Positions 1 to 5,288 of a stretch of 5,555 bases of DNA are shown here, piece by piece. Positions within the stretch are counted from its first letter, which is position 1. The number at the start of each line of letters is the position of its first letter. The translations under genes and the position numbers were made by a program. The notes below the pieces were generated by a model. That model ran no database searches, was not told the DNA's origin, and was given only the letters and a program-made list of their open reading frames with translations. Source of the DNA: an uncultured Thalassolituus sp. (GTDB lineage Bacteria; Pseudomonadota; Gammaproteobacteria; Pseudomonadales; Oceanobacteraceae); the NCBI GenBank assembly GCA_913054055.1, contig CAJXIT010000244.1, forward strand, positions 1 to 5,555, written 5' to 3'.

Positions 1-54
1 TCAACTTCTATTCCTGATATTCCCAGATAAGCCTTTATTTTTATTACAAAAACT

Positions 55-80
55 AAAAATCAAGGATTTTTTGCTTTTTT
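55..80 (+). terminator. Possible weak terminator, AT-rich hairpin
   Basis: Arms AAAAATC (55-61) and GATTTTT (65-71) form a 7-bp stem with a 3-base loop. The second arm runs into a T-rich tract interrupted by GC (TTGCTTTTTT). The stem has a single G-C pair, so it is thermodynamically weak. It would fit the end of a rightward transcript entering from outside the window. Confidence 0.25.
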
Positions 81-178
81 CTGGCGTCTTCCAATTGTTT
101 AGCTACAGTCATATTGTCGTAATACAAAGTGTGTATGCGACACCTTAGTTAAACAACTGATTCTATTTACGCTTGTGG

Positions 179-191
179 CTGTGAGTCACAG
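179..191. promoter_or_regulatory. Perfect dyad upstream of the lysozyme-like gene
   Basis: CTGTGAGTCACAG is a 6-bp inverted repeat around one central base. It lies about 50 bases before the start codon at 243, a position where an operator could act. The half sites (TGTGA/TCACA) match CRP half sites, but a CRP site needs six bases between them and here there is one, so I do not call it CRP. The binding protein, if any, is unknown. Confidence 0.3.
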
Positions 192-242
192 TAAATCGAT
201 CAAGTAGGTAGCATACATACTGAGCCTACCAAGGAATGAGCA

Positions 243-731
243 ATGGGAATTTGTCCCAGTGAATTACAGCATTTAGTAATACGCCCTACCCTAAAGTATT
301 TAGGTGAGTATTCTAAAGATGCAGAAACACTTTTAGTGGCGACAGCTGCTTTTGAATCTGGCATGGGTTTTAGGATCAAAGGCGACAAAAAACGTTTAGG
401 TGTTTTTCAAATCAGTTCGCAAAGCCATCAACGTATTTGGGATCATTATTTAGCAAAAGATCCAGAATTAGCCAGCAAGGTAAGAGGGTTAGCCAGTCAG
501 CGTGAATTCCTTAGTCATCCTCACGATGAATTAGCCACCAATTTGCGCTATACCACCGCCATAGCTTGGATGATTTACAAACGAAAACAAAGACCGCTTC
601 CTCAATATAATGATTTGAAAGCCATTGCTAAATACTGGCGCCGACACTTTCATAGCCGCCCACAAGCGTCAGTTGATGAATTTATCAAATGCTACCAAAG
701 TCTAGTGGATTCTGACTCATTAGCCGCTTAA
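243..731 (+). CDS. Phage-type lysozyme/transglycosylase-like protein
   Basis: This 162-residue protein resembles the small SLT/lysozyme-like proteins often encoded in tailed-phage structural regions. A conserved opening 'IRPTL' (13-17) is followed by 'AAFESGMGF' (35-43), whose Glu38 sits where the catalytic glutamate of lysozyme-fold enzymes lies. Next come 'LGVFQIS' (52-58), matching the Gly-x-x-Gln-Ile motif of SLT enzymes, 'IWDHYL' (65-70), and a late helix with 'YW' (131-132). By family it would cleave the peptidoglycan glycan chain, but activity is an inference. The start is supported by AAGGA (231-235) seven bases upstream. There is no signal peptide or membrane segment, so export would need a partner or a virion-like route. 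No holin, spanin, tail or integrase gene adjoins it, so it looks like a stand-alone chromosomal descendant of a phage gene. The next gene is 204 bases away and probably independent. Confidence 0.75.
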   Translation: MGICPSELQHLVIRPTLKYLGEYSKDAETLLVATAAFESGMGFRIKGDKKRLGVFQISSQSHQRIWDHYLAKDPELASKVRGLASQREFLSHPHDELATNLRYTTAIAWMIYKRKQRPLPQYNDLKAIAKYWRRHFHSRPQASVDEFIKCYQSLVDSDSLAA

Positions 732-746
732 AATTATTAAAGCGGC
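723..746 (+). terminator. Stem-loop overlapping the stop codon, possible terminator
   Basis: GCCGCTT (723-729) and AAGCGGC (740-746) form a perfect 7-bp stem with a 10-base AT-rich loop. The first arm includes the last sense codons and first base of the TAA stop (729-731). No T-run follows (ACTCGCTATATT), so intrinsic termination would be weak; it may instead protect the 3' end of the mRNA. Confidence 0.4.
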
Positions 747-935
747 ACTCGCTATATTAACAAGATTTATTGGGCAACCGCATTGGGTTTTCAGTGTGCT
801 ATTCAGACAATTTAGTATTTTTTTCCTCTAGCAAGCCACAAGATCGCTCTGTAAACCTATTAAAAATAATCTATCTTCGCTATTCTGTGGCAAATAAAAT
901 TACGCATCGATTTACTTGATCACAAGGAATGGATT

Positions 936-1694
936 ATGAAAATTAGAATTTCATATTGTTTAGCACTATTACTGGCATGTAGCTCAGGGATCCAAGCCGC
1001 ACCGCTATTAGACACCTACCACGAACTACAAAATTTAAAATCTGATGTACGTGCCGCCTACATTTATGCGTTGATTGTTGATGAAGATGCGCGAGCTCAC
1101 CCGCAACGAAACGAAAGAATTGAAAAAATCGATCGCATATTAAACAAGATCGATAACTTAGATCACTTAGAAAAGAGCCACAAAGAAGCGTTAAGCATGG
1201 GAATGCGCGTTTATTTGCGATCAGCTAAGAATGAAGCGGCTACGTTTGATGAAAGGCTCGGCTCACGTACTTTTTCTAATGGTTACTCAGCTTACTCTGA
1301 GCTGATAGAAAATATTTACGCCCCCATTCAAGCCATTGAATTTGAAGCGAAGATCCCTGAAAGCTCAGTAGAAGTTTTCACTTTATTAGACACAATTGCC
1401 GAAGCCATTGAACTACACGGTGAGCGTACAATTAAAACTGAACGGGTTGAAAACTTAACCCAAATCAATCTAAATAAAATGTGTTCGACCATAGAACAAG
1501 GGTTAAAAGACATAGGCAAATACCCTGATGCAAAAGACACATTACGCAAAGCAAAATTAAAATGGGGCTTTATCAAAACCCCTATATGCAAGCTGAATAA
1601 AACAACAGCCCCTTACACCGTTACTCACTATGGTTCACAAATGGCCGAAATATTAAAAGCATACGCCGCAAATAATTTACTTAAGGCCAGCTAA
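936..1694 (+). CDS. Exported, mostly helical protein of unknown function
   Basis: I do not recognise this 252-residue protein. It starts with a positively charged n-region (Lys2, Arg4) and a hydrophobic stretch (about 6-15), followed by a plausible signal peptidase I site after Ala21 (I-Q-A). Cys15 in 'LLLAC' also resembles a lipobox, although the hydrophobic segment before it is short, so a lipoprotein is possible. The mature part looks almost entirely alpha-helical and rich in charged residues (about 24-175). The C-terminal part (about 170-245) carries Cys183 and Cys218, which could form a periplasmic disulfide, Trp210, and an 'APYTVTHYGSQM' stretch (225-236) with some resemblance to helical sensor-like domains; I would not name a family on that. 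AAGGA at 924-928, seven bases before the ATG, fixes the start. It stands alone, with 204 bases before it and 299 after it. Confidence 0.8.
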   Translation: MKIRISYCLALLLACSSGIQAAPLLDTYHELQNLKSDVRAAYIYALIVDEDARAHPQRNERIEKIDRILNKIDNLDHLEKSHKEALSMGMRVYLRSAKNEAATFDERLGSRTFSNGYSAYSELIENIYAPIQAIEFEAKIPESSVEVFTLLDTIAEAIELHGERTIKTERVENLTQINLNKMCSTIEQGLKDIGKYPDAKDTLRKAKLKWGFIKTPICKLNKTTAPYTVTHYGSQMAEILKAYAANNLLKAS

Positions 1695-1763
1695 CAGCAG
1701 TAATCAATTAAAAGAATTCACAGCCATTGGCCACTCCCTGAGTACGGCCTGTGCGATCACTGT

Positions 1764-1791
1764 CTAAATACCCGCATTCGCGGGTATGACA
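1764..1791. repeat. REP-like palindromic element
   Basis: ATACCCGC (1768-1775) and GCGGGTAT (1780-1787) form a perfect 8-bp stem with a 4-base loop. Read on the minus strand it begins GTCATACCCGCG and continues AATGCGGGTAT, which matches the recurring gammaproteobacterial REP-type pattern GTCATnCCCGCGnAnGCGGG known from intergenic regions and often linked to REP-associated (RAYT) transposases. It lies 73 bases after the stop of the upstream gene and has no T-run on either side, so it is not a canonical terminator. Only one copy is present in the window, so its repeat nature is inferred from the known pattern. Confidence 0.6.
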
Positions 1792-1926
1792 ATAATGGCC
1801 ACAGACAATTTACAAGCCAAAGCACATGCTGAAAGCGACTATCCTGTCTTCACAGGTAATTAAGCCTAAATATAGCTTTGTTAGAAGTGTCTATGGGTGC
1901 TATTTAACCCCCTCTGCCAGCCGTCT

Positions 1927-1942
1927 AAATTGCGAGCAATTT
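1927..1942. promoter_or_regulatory. Perfect 16-base dyad upstream of the ttcA -10
   Basis: AAATTGCGAGCAATTT is a perfect inverted repeat (7-bp arms, two central bases). It lies immediately upstream of the TATAAT at 1957-1962 and covers the expected -35 position, where a bound repressor or activator would affect RNA polymerase. The inner part has a LacI/GalR-family look, but I cannot assign a regulator. Confidence 0.4.
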
Positions 1943-1956
1943 GCCACGTTTTCCCC

Positions 1957-1962
1957 TATAAT
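1957..1962 (+). promoter_or_regulatory. Likely ttcA promoter -10 (TATAAT)
   Basis: A consensus sigma-70 -10 hexamer, TATAAT, lies 31 bases before the ttcA start codon. No good -35 is at the ideal 17-base spacing: TTGCGA (1930-1935) is 21 bases away and TTGCCA (1941-1946) only 10. The promoter may therefore depend on an activator or be weak. It would give a leader of roughly 25 bases. Confidence 0.55.
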
Positions 1963-1993
1963 CCCGCGCAATTAGAAGTACCCGGATACGAAC

Positions 1994-3004
1994 ATGGTTC
2001 AATTTACTGATGCATCAGCCCCAAACCCTACTGTAGAGCCCACAGCGACACAGGGTGGTGATTTAAGTGCTGAGCAAGCCTCCGTTGAGAAAAAGCTGAA
2101 GCTCGAGTCTAATAAGCTGCAAAAACGTCTGCGAAGAGAAGCTGGCCGTGCCATTGCCGATTTCAACATGATTGAGGATGGCGATCGTATTATGGTGTGT
2201 TTATCTGGAGGCAAAGACAGTTTTGCCATGCTAGATATCCTCATGAACCTACAAAAAAGCGCCCCTGTTAACTTTGAATTGGTGGCCGTGAACCTTGATC
2301 AAAAACAGCCTGGTTTTCCCGAACACATATTGCCAAGTTACCTCGATAAACTGGATATTGAGTATTACATTGTTAACCGTGATACCTACTCGGTTGTAAA
2401 AGAAAAAGTCCCTGAAGGCCGTACCACATGTGGGTTATGCTCACGTTTACGTCGAGGCACGCTTTATGGATTTGCTGAAGAGATTGGTGCAAACAAGGTG
2501 GCCCTTGGACATCACAGAGATGATATTGTGCAAACCATGTTTTTAAACATGTTTTATGGCGCTCGCATTGCCGGTATGCCCCCTAAACTGCTGTCAGACG
2601 ATGGCCGCAACATTGTGATTCGTCCAATGGCTTATTGTAAAGAAAGTGACATTGAAGCCTTCGCAAAATTAAAAGGCTACCCAATCATTCCATGTAACCT
2701 GTGTGGCACCCAAGAAAACCTGCAAAGGCAAAATATTAAAGCCATGCTTAATCAATGGGAAAAAGATACACCTGGTCGAGTACAGCAAATTTTTAACGCC
2801 ATGCAAAACATTGCACCATCACAAATGGCTGACACTAAATTATTTGATTTTGAAAATCTAAAACTAGATCGTAGCGCAGATAAGGCCCCTTATGAATTTG
2901 AGGAAGGCCAAGTGATCGAAGGAATTGGGAAATTTGCTGAAAAGCCCCCTCGCCTACAGCCTGATAACATCATTGCCTCAGCTTTAAGCTCAGATCTTAC
3001 CTAG
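1994..3004 (+). CDS. ttcA: tRNA-cytidine(32) 2-sulfurtransferase TtcA
   Basis: TtcA makes 2-thiocytidine at position 32 of certain tRNAs in the cytoplasm, using ATP to activate the base, an Fe-S cluster and sulfur supplied by a cysteine desulfurase such as IscS. The PP-loop ATP-binding motif 'SGGKDS' is at 71-76. The two family-defining cysteine pairs are present, 'CGLC' (146-149) and 'CNLC' (234-237), along with 'LGHHRDD' (171-177) and 'LDQKQPGFPE' (101-110). The core, from about residue 38, closely follows E. coli TtcA. The 336-residue length is somewhat above the roughly 310 of E. coli because of about 20-25 extra residues at the N-terminus (Thr, Ala and Pro rich) and a longer C-terminal tail. 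The ATG at 1994 has only a weak GGA ribosome site (1984-1986); the next in-frame Met (59) would cut into the conserved core. All catalytic motifs are intact. A terminator follows directly, so it is probably monocistronic. Confidence 0.97.
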   Translation: MVQFTDASAPNPTVEPTATQGGDLSAEQASVEKKLKLESNKLQKRLRREAGRAIADFNMIEDGDRIMVCLSGGKDSFAMLDILMNLQKSAPVNFELVAVNLDQKQPGFPEHILPSYLDKLDIEYYIVNRDTYSVVKEKVPEGRTTCGLCSRLRRGTLYGFAEEIGANKVALGHHRDDIVQTMFLNMFYGARIAGMPPKLLSDDGRNIVIRPMAYCKESDIEAFAKLKGYPIIPCNLCGTQENLQRQNIKAMLNQWEKDTPGRVQQIFNAMQNIAPSQMADTKLFDFENLKLDRSADKAPYEFEEGQVIEGIGKFAEKPPRLQPDNIIASALSSDLT

Positions 3005-3022
3005 TGCAACCAACATCCGCAC

Positions 3023-3054
3023 AAAAAAATGCCAGCAATTACGCTGGCAGTTTT
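3023..3054. terminator. Bidirectional intrinsic terminator
   Basis: TGCCAGC (3030-3036) and GCTGGCA (3043-3049) form a perfect 7-bp GC-rich stem with a 6-base loop. On the plus strand it is followed by GTTTT (3050-3054). On the minus strand it is followed by seven T (complement of the A-run 3023-3029). It sits between the convergent ends of ttcA (3004) and the small exported protein gene (3085) and should stop transcription from both. Confidence 0.88.
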
Positions 3055-3084
3055 AATTCTCTAACCCACCTAGTATTTTAGGTA

Positions 3085-3522
3085 TCACATTTTACAGCGG
3101 TATCGACCCACCCCCGTCACATGCAATGTGGCTCGGCTGCTGCTTTTGTCATACAAATTTTCTAAACCTAAAACAATTTGACGACTCCCATCAATTGTCT
3201 CCCGGCGAATGAATGTGGTTTTAAAATTTGCAGCTTCTTGAATTTCTTTAACCATGACAGTGCTGACCACTTTATTGGGCCCCTGCTTGTCCCATTTCAC
3301 CCATTGTAAGTAAACCTCGTCTCGTTTGTTTGTACGCGCAATCACTAACCTTATCTGTCCGGTATCTGCCCCTTTTTTCCATTTACCCATGCCTTTCACA
3401 TCGTAAATAGCCGCTGGCAGTTTATATACTTGATCTAAATGTTGAGGCTTTTTACCCTGCTGAGCAAAGACCAATGGCACCATGAAAATTTGCAAAAAGC
3501 ACAATAAGACAAAGCGAGACAT
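3085..3522 (-). CDS. Small exported protein of unknown function
   Basis: This 145-residue protein begins with a clear Sec signal peptide: Arg3, a hydrophobic core (4-19), and cleavage likely after Ala20 (V-F-A). The mature part is about 125 residues, basic, and appears beta-strand rich (for example 'GQIRLVIART', 'DEVYLQWVKW', 'RQIVLGLENL', 'ATLHVTGVGR'), consistent with a small periplasmic beta-sandwich or barrel. The single mature cysteine (Cys143) is next to the C-terminus in 'YRCKM', so no internal disulfide is possible. It looks like a conserved hypothetical family of gammaproteobacteria, but I know no function. The start is well supported by AGGAG (3528-3532) five bases upstream. It is divergent from greB, with 139 bases between start codons, and convergent with ttcA. 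Confidence 0.85.
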   Translation of the reverse strand: MSRFVLLCFLQIFMVPLVFAQQGKKPQHLDQVYKLPAAIYDVKGMGKWKKGADTGQIRLVIARTNKRDEVYLQWVKWDKQGPNKVVSTVMVKEIQEAANFKTTFIRRETIDGSRQIVLGLENLYDKSSSRATLHVTGVGRYRCKM

Positions 3523-3540
3523 ATTGACTCCTAAATAAAT

Positions 3541-3559
3541 CTCAAATCCATAGTTTGAG
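3541..3559 (-). promoter_or_regulatory. Dyad in the leader of the small exported protein gene
   Basis: CTCAAA (3541-3546) and TTTGAG (3554-3559) are a perfect inverted repeat with a 7-base spacer. It lies just upstream of the AGGAG ribosome site and overlaps the candidate -10 (3558-3563). It could be an operator or a 5' UTR hairpin. No regulator is recognised. Confidence 0.3.
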
Positions 3560-3587
3560 TCTAGCAGCCGCTAAAAAAATCACCCAA
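3558..3587 (-). promoter_or_regulatory. Weak candidate promoter for the small exported protein gene
   Basis: On the minus strand, TTGGGT (complement of 3582-3587) and TAGACT (complement of 3558-3563) are spaced by 18 bases. They match the sigma-70 -35 at three positions and the -10 at four. The leader would be about 30 bases and would contain the ribosome site. The matches are modest. Confidence 0.3.
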
Positions 3588-3617
3588 AAACCCTTCAGAG
3601 CCGTACCTAAGCAATAA

Positions 3618-3646
3618 TTCAGGTTACAATTCATTGATTCCATAAA
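3618..3646 (+). promoter_or_regulatory. Weak candidate greB promoter
   Basis: TTCAGG (3618-3623) and CATAAA (3641-3646) are spaced by 17 bases in front of greB. The -35 match is poor and the -10 is partial. If used, transcription would start only about 9 bases before the ATG, which would fit the missing ribosome binding site. Confidence 0.25.
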
Positions 3647-3661
3647 TTTATCACCACCCTA

Positions 3662-4135
3662 ATGAAAACTAAGCTCATTACCCCAGCAGGATTCCAAGCA
3701 CTCAAAGATGAGCTGGACCATCTATGGCGTGTATATCGCCCCGAAATCACAAAAAAAGTCACTTGGGCTGCCAGTTTGGGCGACCGCAGTGAAAATGCAG
3801 ACTATAAAGAAAACAAACGCATATTAAGGCAAATTGACAGCCGCGTTCGATTTTTAAGTAAGTGTATTGAAGAGTTAAAAGTCGTACCGTACTCTGCGCA
3901 ACAAGAGGGCAAAGTGTTTTTTGGCGCTTACGTTGAAGTAGAGAATGAAGATGGAGACATGAAACTTTTTCACATCGTTGGGCCAGAAGAGATTTACAAC
4001 AACCAACAAAACATTTCTATTGATAGCCCTATGGCTCGAGCTTTACTATCTAAAGAAGAGGGGGATGACATCCTAGTACACACTCCCAATGGCCCACAAG
4101 AATGGTATTTAAATCGTATTCGCTATGAGAAATAA
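3662..4135 (+). CDS. greB: Transcription elongation factor GreB
   Basis: GreB enters the secondary channel of backtracked RNA polymerase and stimulates cleavage of the nascent RNA 3' end, rescuing arrested complexes and aiding fidelity. The protein has 157 residues, as expected (E. coli about 158), and aligns from its first residue. The N-terminal coiled coil (about 1-75) carries the tip loop 'GDRSENADY' (40-48), with the acidic Asp41 and Glu44 that help coordinate the catalytic magnesium. 'KKVTWAASLGDRSENADY' is diagnostic of Gre factors, and 'YSAQQEGKVFFGA' (77-89) and 'SIDSPMARALL' (119-129) point to GreB rather than GreA. The C-terminal globular domain (about 80-157) is complete. The start is fixed by family alignment, although the bases before it (ATCACCACCCTA) contain no Shine-Dalgarno, so initiation may be leaderless-like or rely on an unstructured start. 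It is divergent from the small exported protein gene and convergent with the prenyltransferase gene. Confidence 0.97.
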   Translation: MKTKLITPAGFQALKDELDHLWRVYRPEITKKVTWAASLGDRSENADYKENKRILRQIDSRVRFLSKCIEELKVVPYSAQQEGKVFFGAYVEVENEDGDMKLFHIVGPEEIYNNQQNISIDSPMARALLSKEEGDDILVHTPNGPQEWYLNRIRYEK

Positions 4136-4159
4136 ACACACCAAGAGTGTATTTGTTTT
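4136..4159. terminator. Weak terminator between greB and the prenyltransferase gene
   Basis: Arms at 4136-4141 (ACACAC) and 4147-4152 (GTGTAT) flank a 5-base loop. As minus-strand RNA they pair over six positions including one G-U and are followed by TTATTT. On the plus strand only the inner four pairs are clean, followed by a T-rich TTTGTTTT. It sits in the 31-base gap between convergent stop codons (4135 and 4167), the expected place, but the stem is weak. Confidence 0.4.
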
Positions 4160-4166
4160 ACCCAGT

Positions 4167-5210
4167 CTACTTAAAAAATATCAGCAGTGAGCCAATTGCT
4201 GCGCATAACAACAACCCCAGTAGTAAATGCAGTTTCGCAGCATCAAACCGTACCTCAGCCAAACTCGCGTCCGAACTATTATCCGTTTGTTTCAGCTTTT
4301 TAATTTGCAGTAACACCAATGGCAAAGTTACCAGTGGTAATAACATGACAGCATTGGAAAGCCCCATTAAAAAAAACAAACATGCGTATGCGCCTAAATA
4401 GTATGCAAATTGCCAATTACGAGCAAATTTAAACCCAAGAACAGAAGCTAGCGTGGATGCACCACGACTGGTATCTACTTCAATATCATTCATATTATTG
4501 GCATTTAAAATAGCCGCAGCAGCAAAACCAAAAAACGTTCCGATTAATAACACTCCGTCATGCATAGTGCCTGTTGCAGCGTAACTCATCCCCATGGTTA
4601 ATATCGGCCCGCATAAGGCAAAAACCGCAAAATCTCCCATGGCTTGATACTTAAAATTAAACGGTTTACCGCTATAACCCACCACTCCAATGACGGCTAA
4701 AACCCCACAAGTGATAATCCCTTCCGGCGCAAATGCCATGGCAGGCATCCCTAAAGCACAGCCCATAATTAAACTTAACCAGGCACCATTTTTTACTTGA
4801 TTAGTGCTCAACCACCCCTGTTGAATCACACCACTGCCTCCCAACGATGTGGGCAAATCAATCAACTTTATGTAGTCTCCCACATCATTAAAAAGATTCA
4901 CCGACACCTGTAATAACAGAACCCCCAACACAGCACATACGGTAGATAGAAGATTAATCTCGTGCCCCATGAACATGACCCAAAGTACCACCGCAACAGA
5001 AGGCATTAGCGTGGCTGTTAAGCTAATAGCACGAATGGCTTTTGCCCATACCTTAAGGCTTGATGGTGCAACGTCTGTCATACGTGTAAACAGGACATCC
5101 TGGCCTTGTAGCTCGTGGGCCACCCAAACCCCTTCATACTCAGGATGTCGCCCTGTCATTAGCATGTCCAGCTGCAATGGCGATCCATGTTTCAAATGAA
5201 TTCGATTCAT
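4167..5210 (-). CDS. UbiA-family prenyltransferase, MenA-like
   Basis: This is an integral inner-membrane enzyme of the UbiA superfamily, which attaches a polyprenyl chain to an aromatic acceptor using Mg-bound prenyl diphosphate. The first Asp-rich motif, 'NDVGDYIKLID' (108-118), and the second, 'NNMNDIEVD' (238-246), are intact. 'GYSGKPFNFKY' (178-188) followed by 'MGDFAVF' (191-197) resembles MenA, which prenylates 1,4-dihydroxy-2-naphthoate in menaquinone synthesis; the exact acceptor remains inferred. About nine hydrophobic segments run from about residue 62 to 346. At 347 residues it is longer than a typical MenA (about 300) because of some 55-60 soluble N-terminal residues containing 'GRHPEYEGVWV' (20-30). 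The ATG at 5210 is supported by AAGGA (5216-5220) five bases upstream, so the extension is probably translated. No other quinone gene is nearby. The gene is divergent from the DnaJ-related gene and convergent with greB. Confidence 0.9.
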   Translation of the reverse strand: MNRIHLKHGSPLQLDMLMTGRHPEYEGVWVAHELQGQDVLFTRMTDVAPSSLKVWAKAIRAISLTATLMPSVAVVLWVMFMGHEINLLSTVCAVLGVLLLQVSVNLFNDVGDYIKLIDLPTSLGGSGVIQQGWLSTNQVKNGAWLSLIMGCALGMPAMAFAPEGIITCGVLAVIGVVGYSGKPFNFKYQAMGDFAVFALCGPILTMGMSYAATGTMHDGVLLIGTFFGFAAAAILNANNMNDIEVDTSRGASTLASVLGFKFARNWQFAYYLGAYACLFFLMGLSNAVMLLPLVTLPLVLLQIKKLKQTDNSSDASLAEVRFDAAKLHLLLGLLLCAAIGSLLIFFK

Positions 5211-5249
5211 GATTTTCCTTAAGGCTTATCTGAAAAATTAAGATACACT

Positions 5250-5278
5250 AATATGATATGTAACCATTAAGTTTTCAA
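5250..5278 (-). promoter_or_regulatory. Likely promoter of the prenyltransferase gene
   Basis: On the minus strand, TTGAAA (complement of 5273-5278) and CATATT (complement of 5250-5255) are spaced by 17 bases, a reasonable sigma-70 promoter. The predicted leader is about 33 bases and holds the AAGGA ribosome site. On the plus strand a TATGAT hexamer (5252-5257) overlaps this -10 and could serve the divergent DnaJ-related gene, although its -35 is poor, so the two promoters may compete. Confidence 0.5.
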
Positions 5279-5288
5279 TTTTTTTTCT

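Larger units (their letters stand above)
1..242. other. AT-rich leader region with no supported gene
   Basis: No convincing gene is visible. A plus-strand frame stays open from base 2 to a TAG near 146, but its translation is a low-complexity hydrophobic string rich in Leu, Phe and Lys, which AT-rich DNA can give by chance; it could still be the tail of a gene cut by the window edge. An A/T-only-style hairpin (AAAAATC 55-61, GATTTTT 65-71) followed by T-runs to base 80 could be a weak terminator for something upstream. A perfect dyad, CTGTGAGTCACAG, lies at 179-191, about 50 bases before the next start codon. I could not pick a convincing -35/-10 pair for the downstream gene. Confidence 0.5.

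Noticed and set aside
55..114. A 19-codon minus-strand frame beginning MTVAKQLED near the left edge
   Set aside because: It looks protein-like but has no Shine-Dalgarno, is tiny, and its end falls within an AT-rich hairpin.
2..148. Open plus-strand frame that could be the C-terminus of an upstream gene
   Set aside because: The translation is low-complexity and hydrophobic with no recognisable motif, so I do not annotate it, though sequence to the left could change this.
179..191. CRP-binding site
   Set aside because: The TGTGA/TCACA half sites are separated by one base instead of six.
1728..1802. TGGCCAC repeated at 1728-1734 and 1796-1802, flanking the REP-like element
   Set aside because: Seven bases is too short and the copies are not at the element's edges, so a target-site duplication is not supported.
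1795..1863. A 22-codon plus-strand frame (MATDNLQ...) in the gap before ttcA
   Set aside because: It has no ribosome binding site, is very short, and its start lies just past the REP-like palindrome; chance is sufficient.
4147..4401. Plus-strand open frame opposite the 3' end of the prenyltransferase gene
   Set aside because: It is antisense to a well-supported gene with intact motifs, with no ribosome site and no recognisable protein features.
24..5232. A 12-base match, AAGGCTTATCTG, between the left edge (inverted) and 5221-5232
   Set aside because: About one or two such matches are expected by chance in a window of this size.
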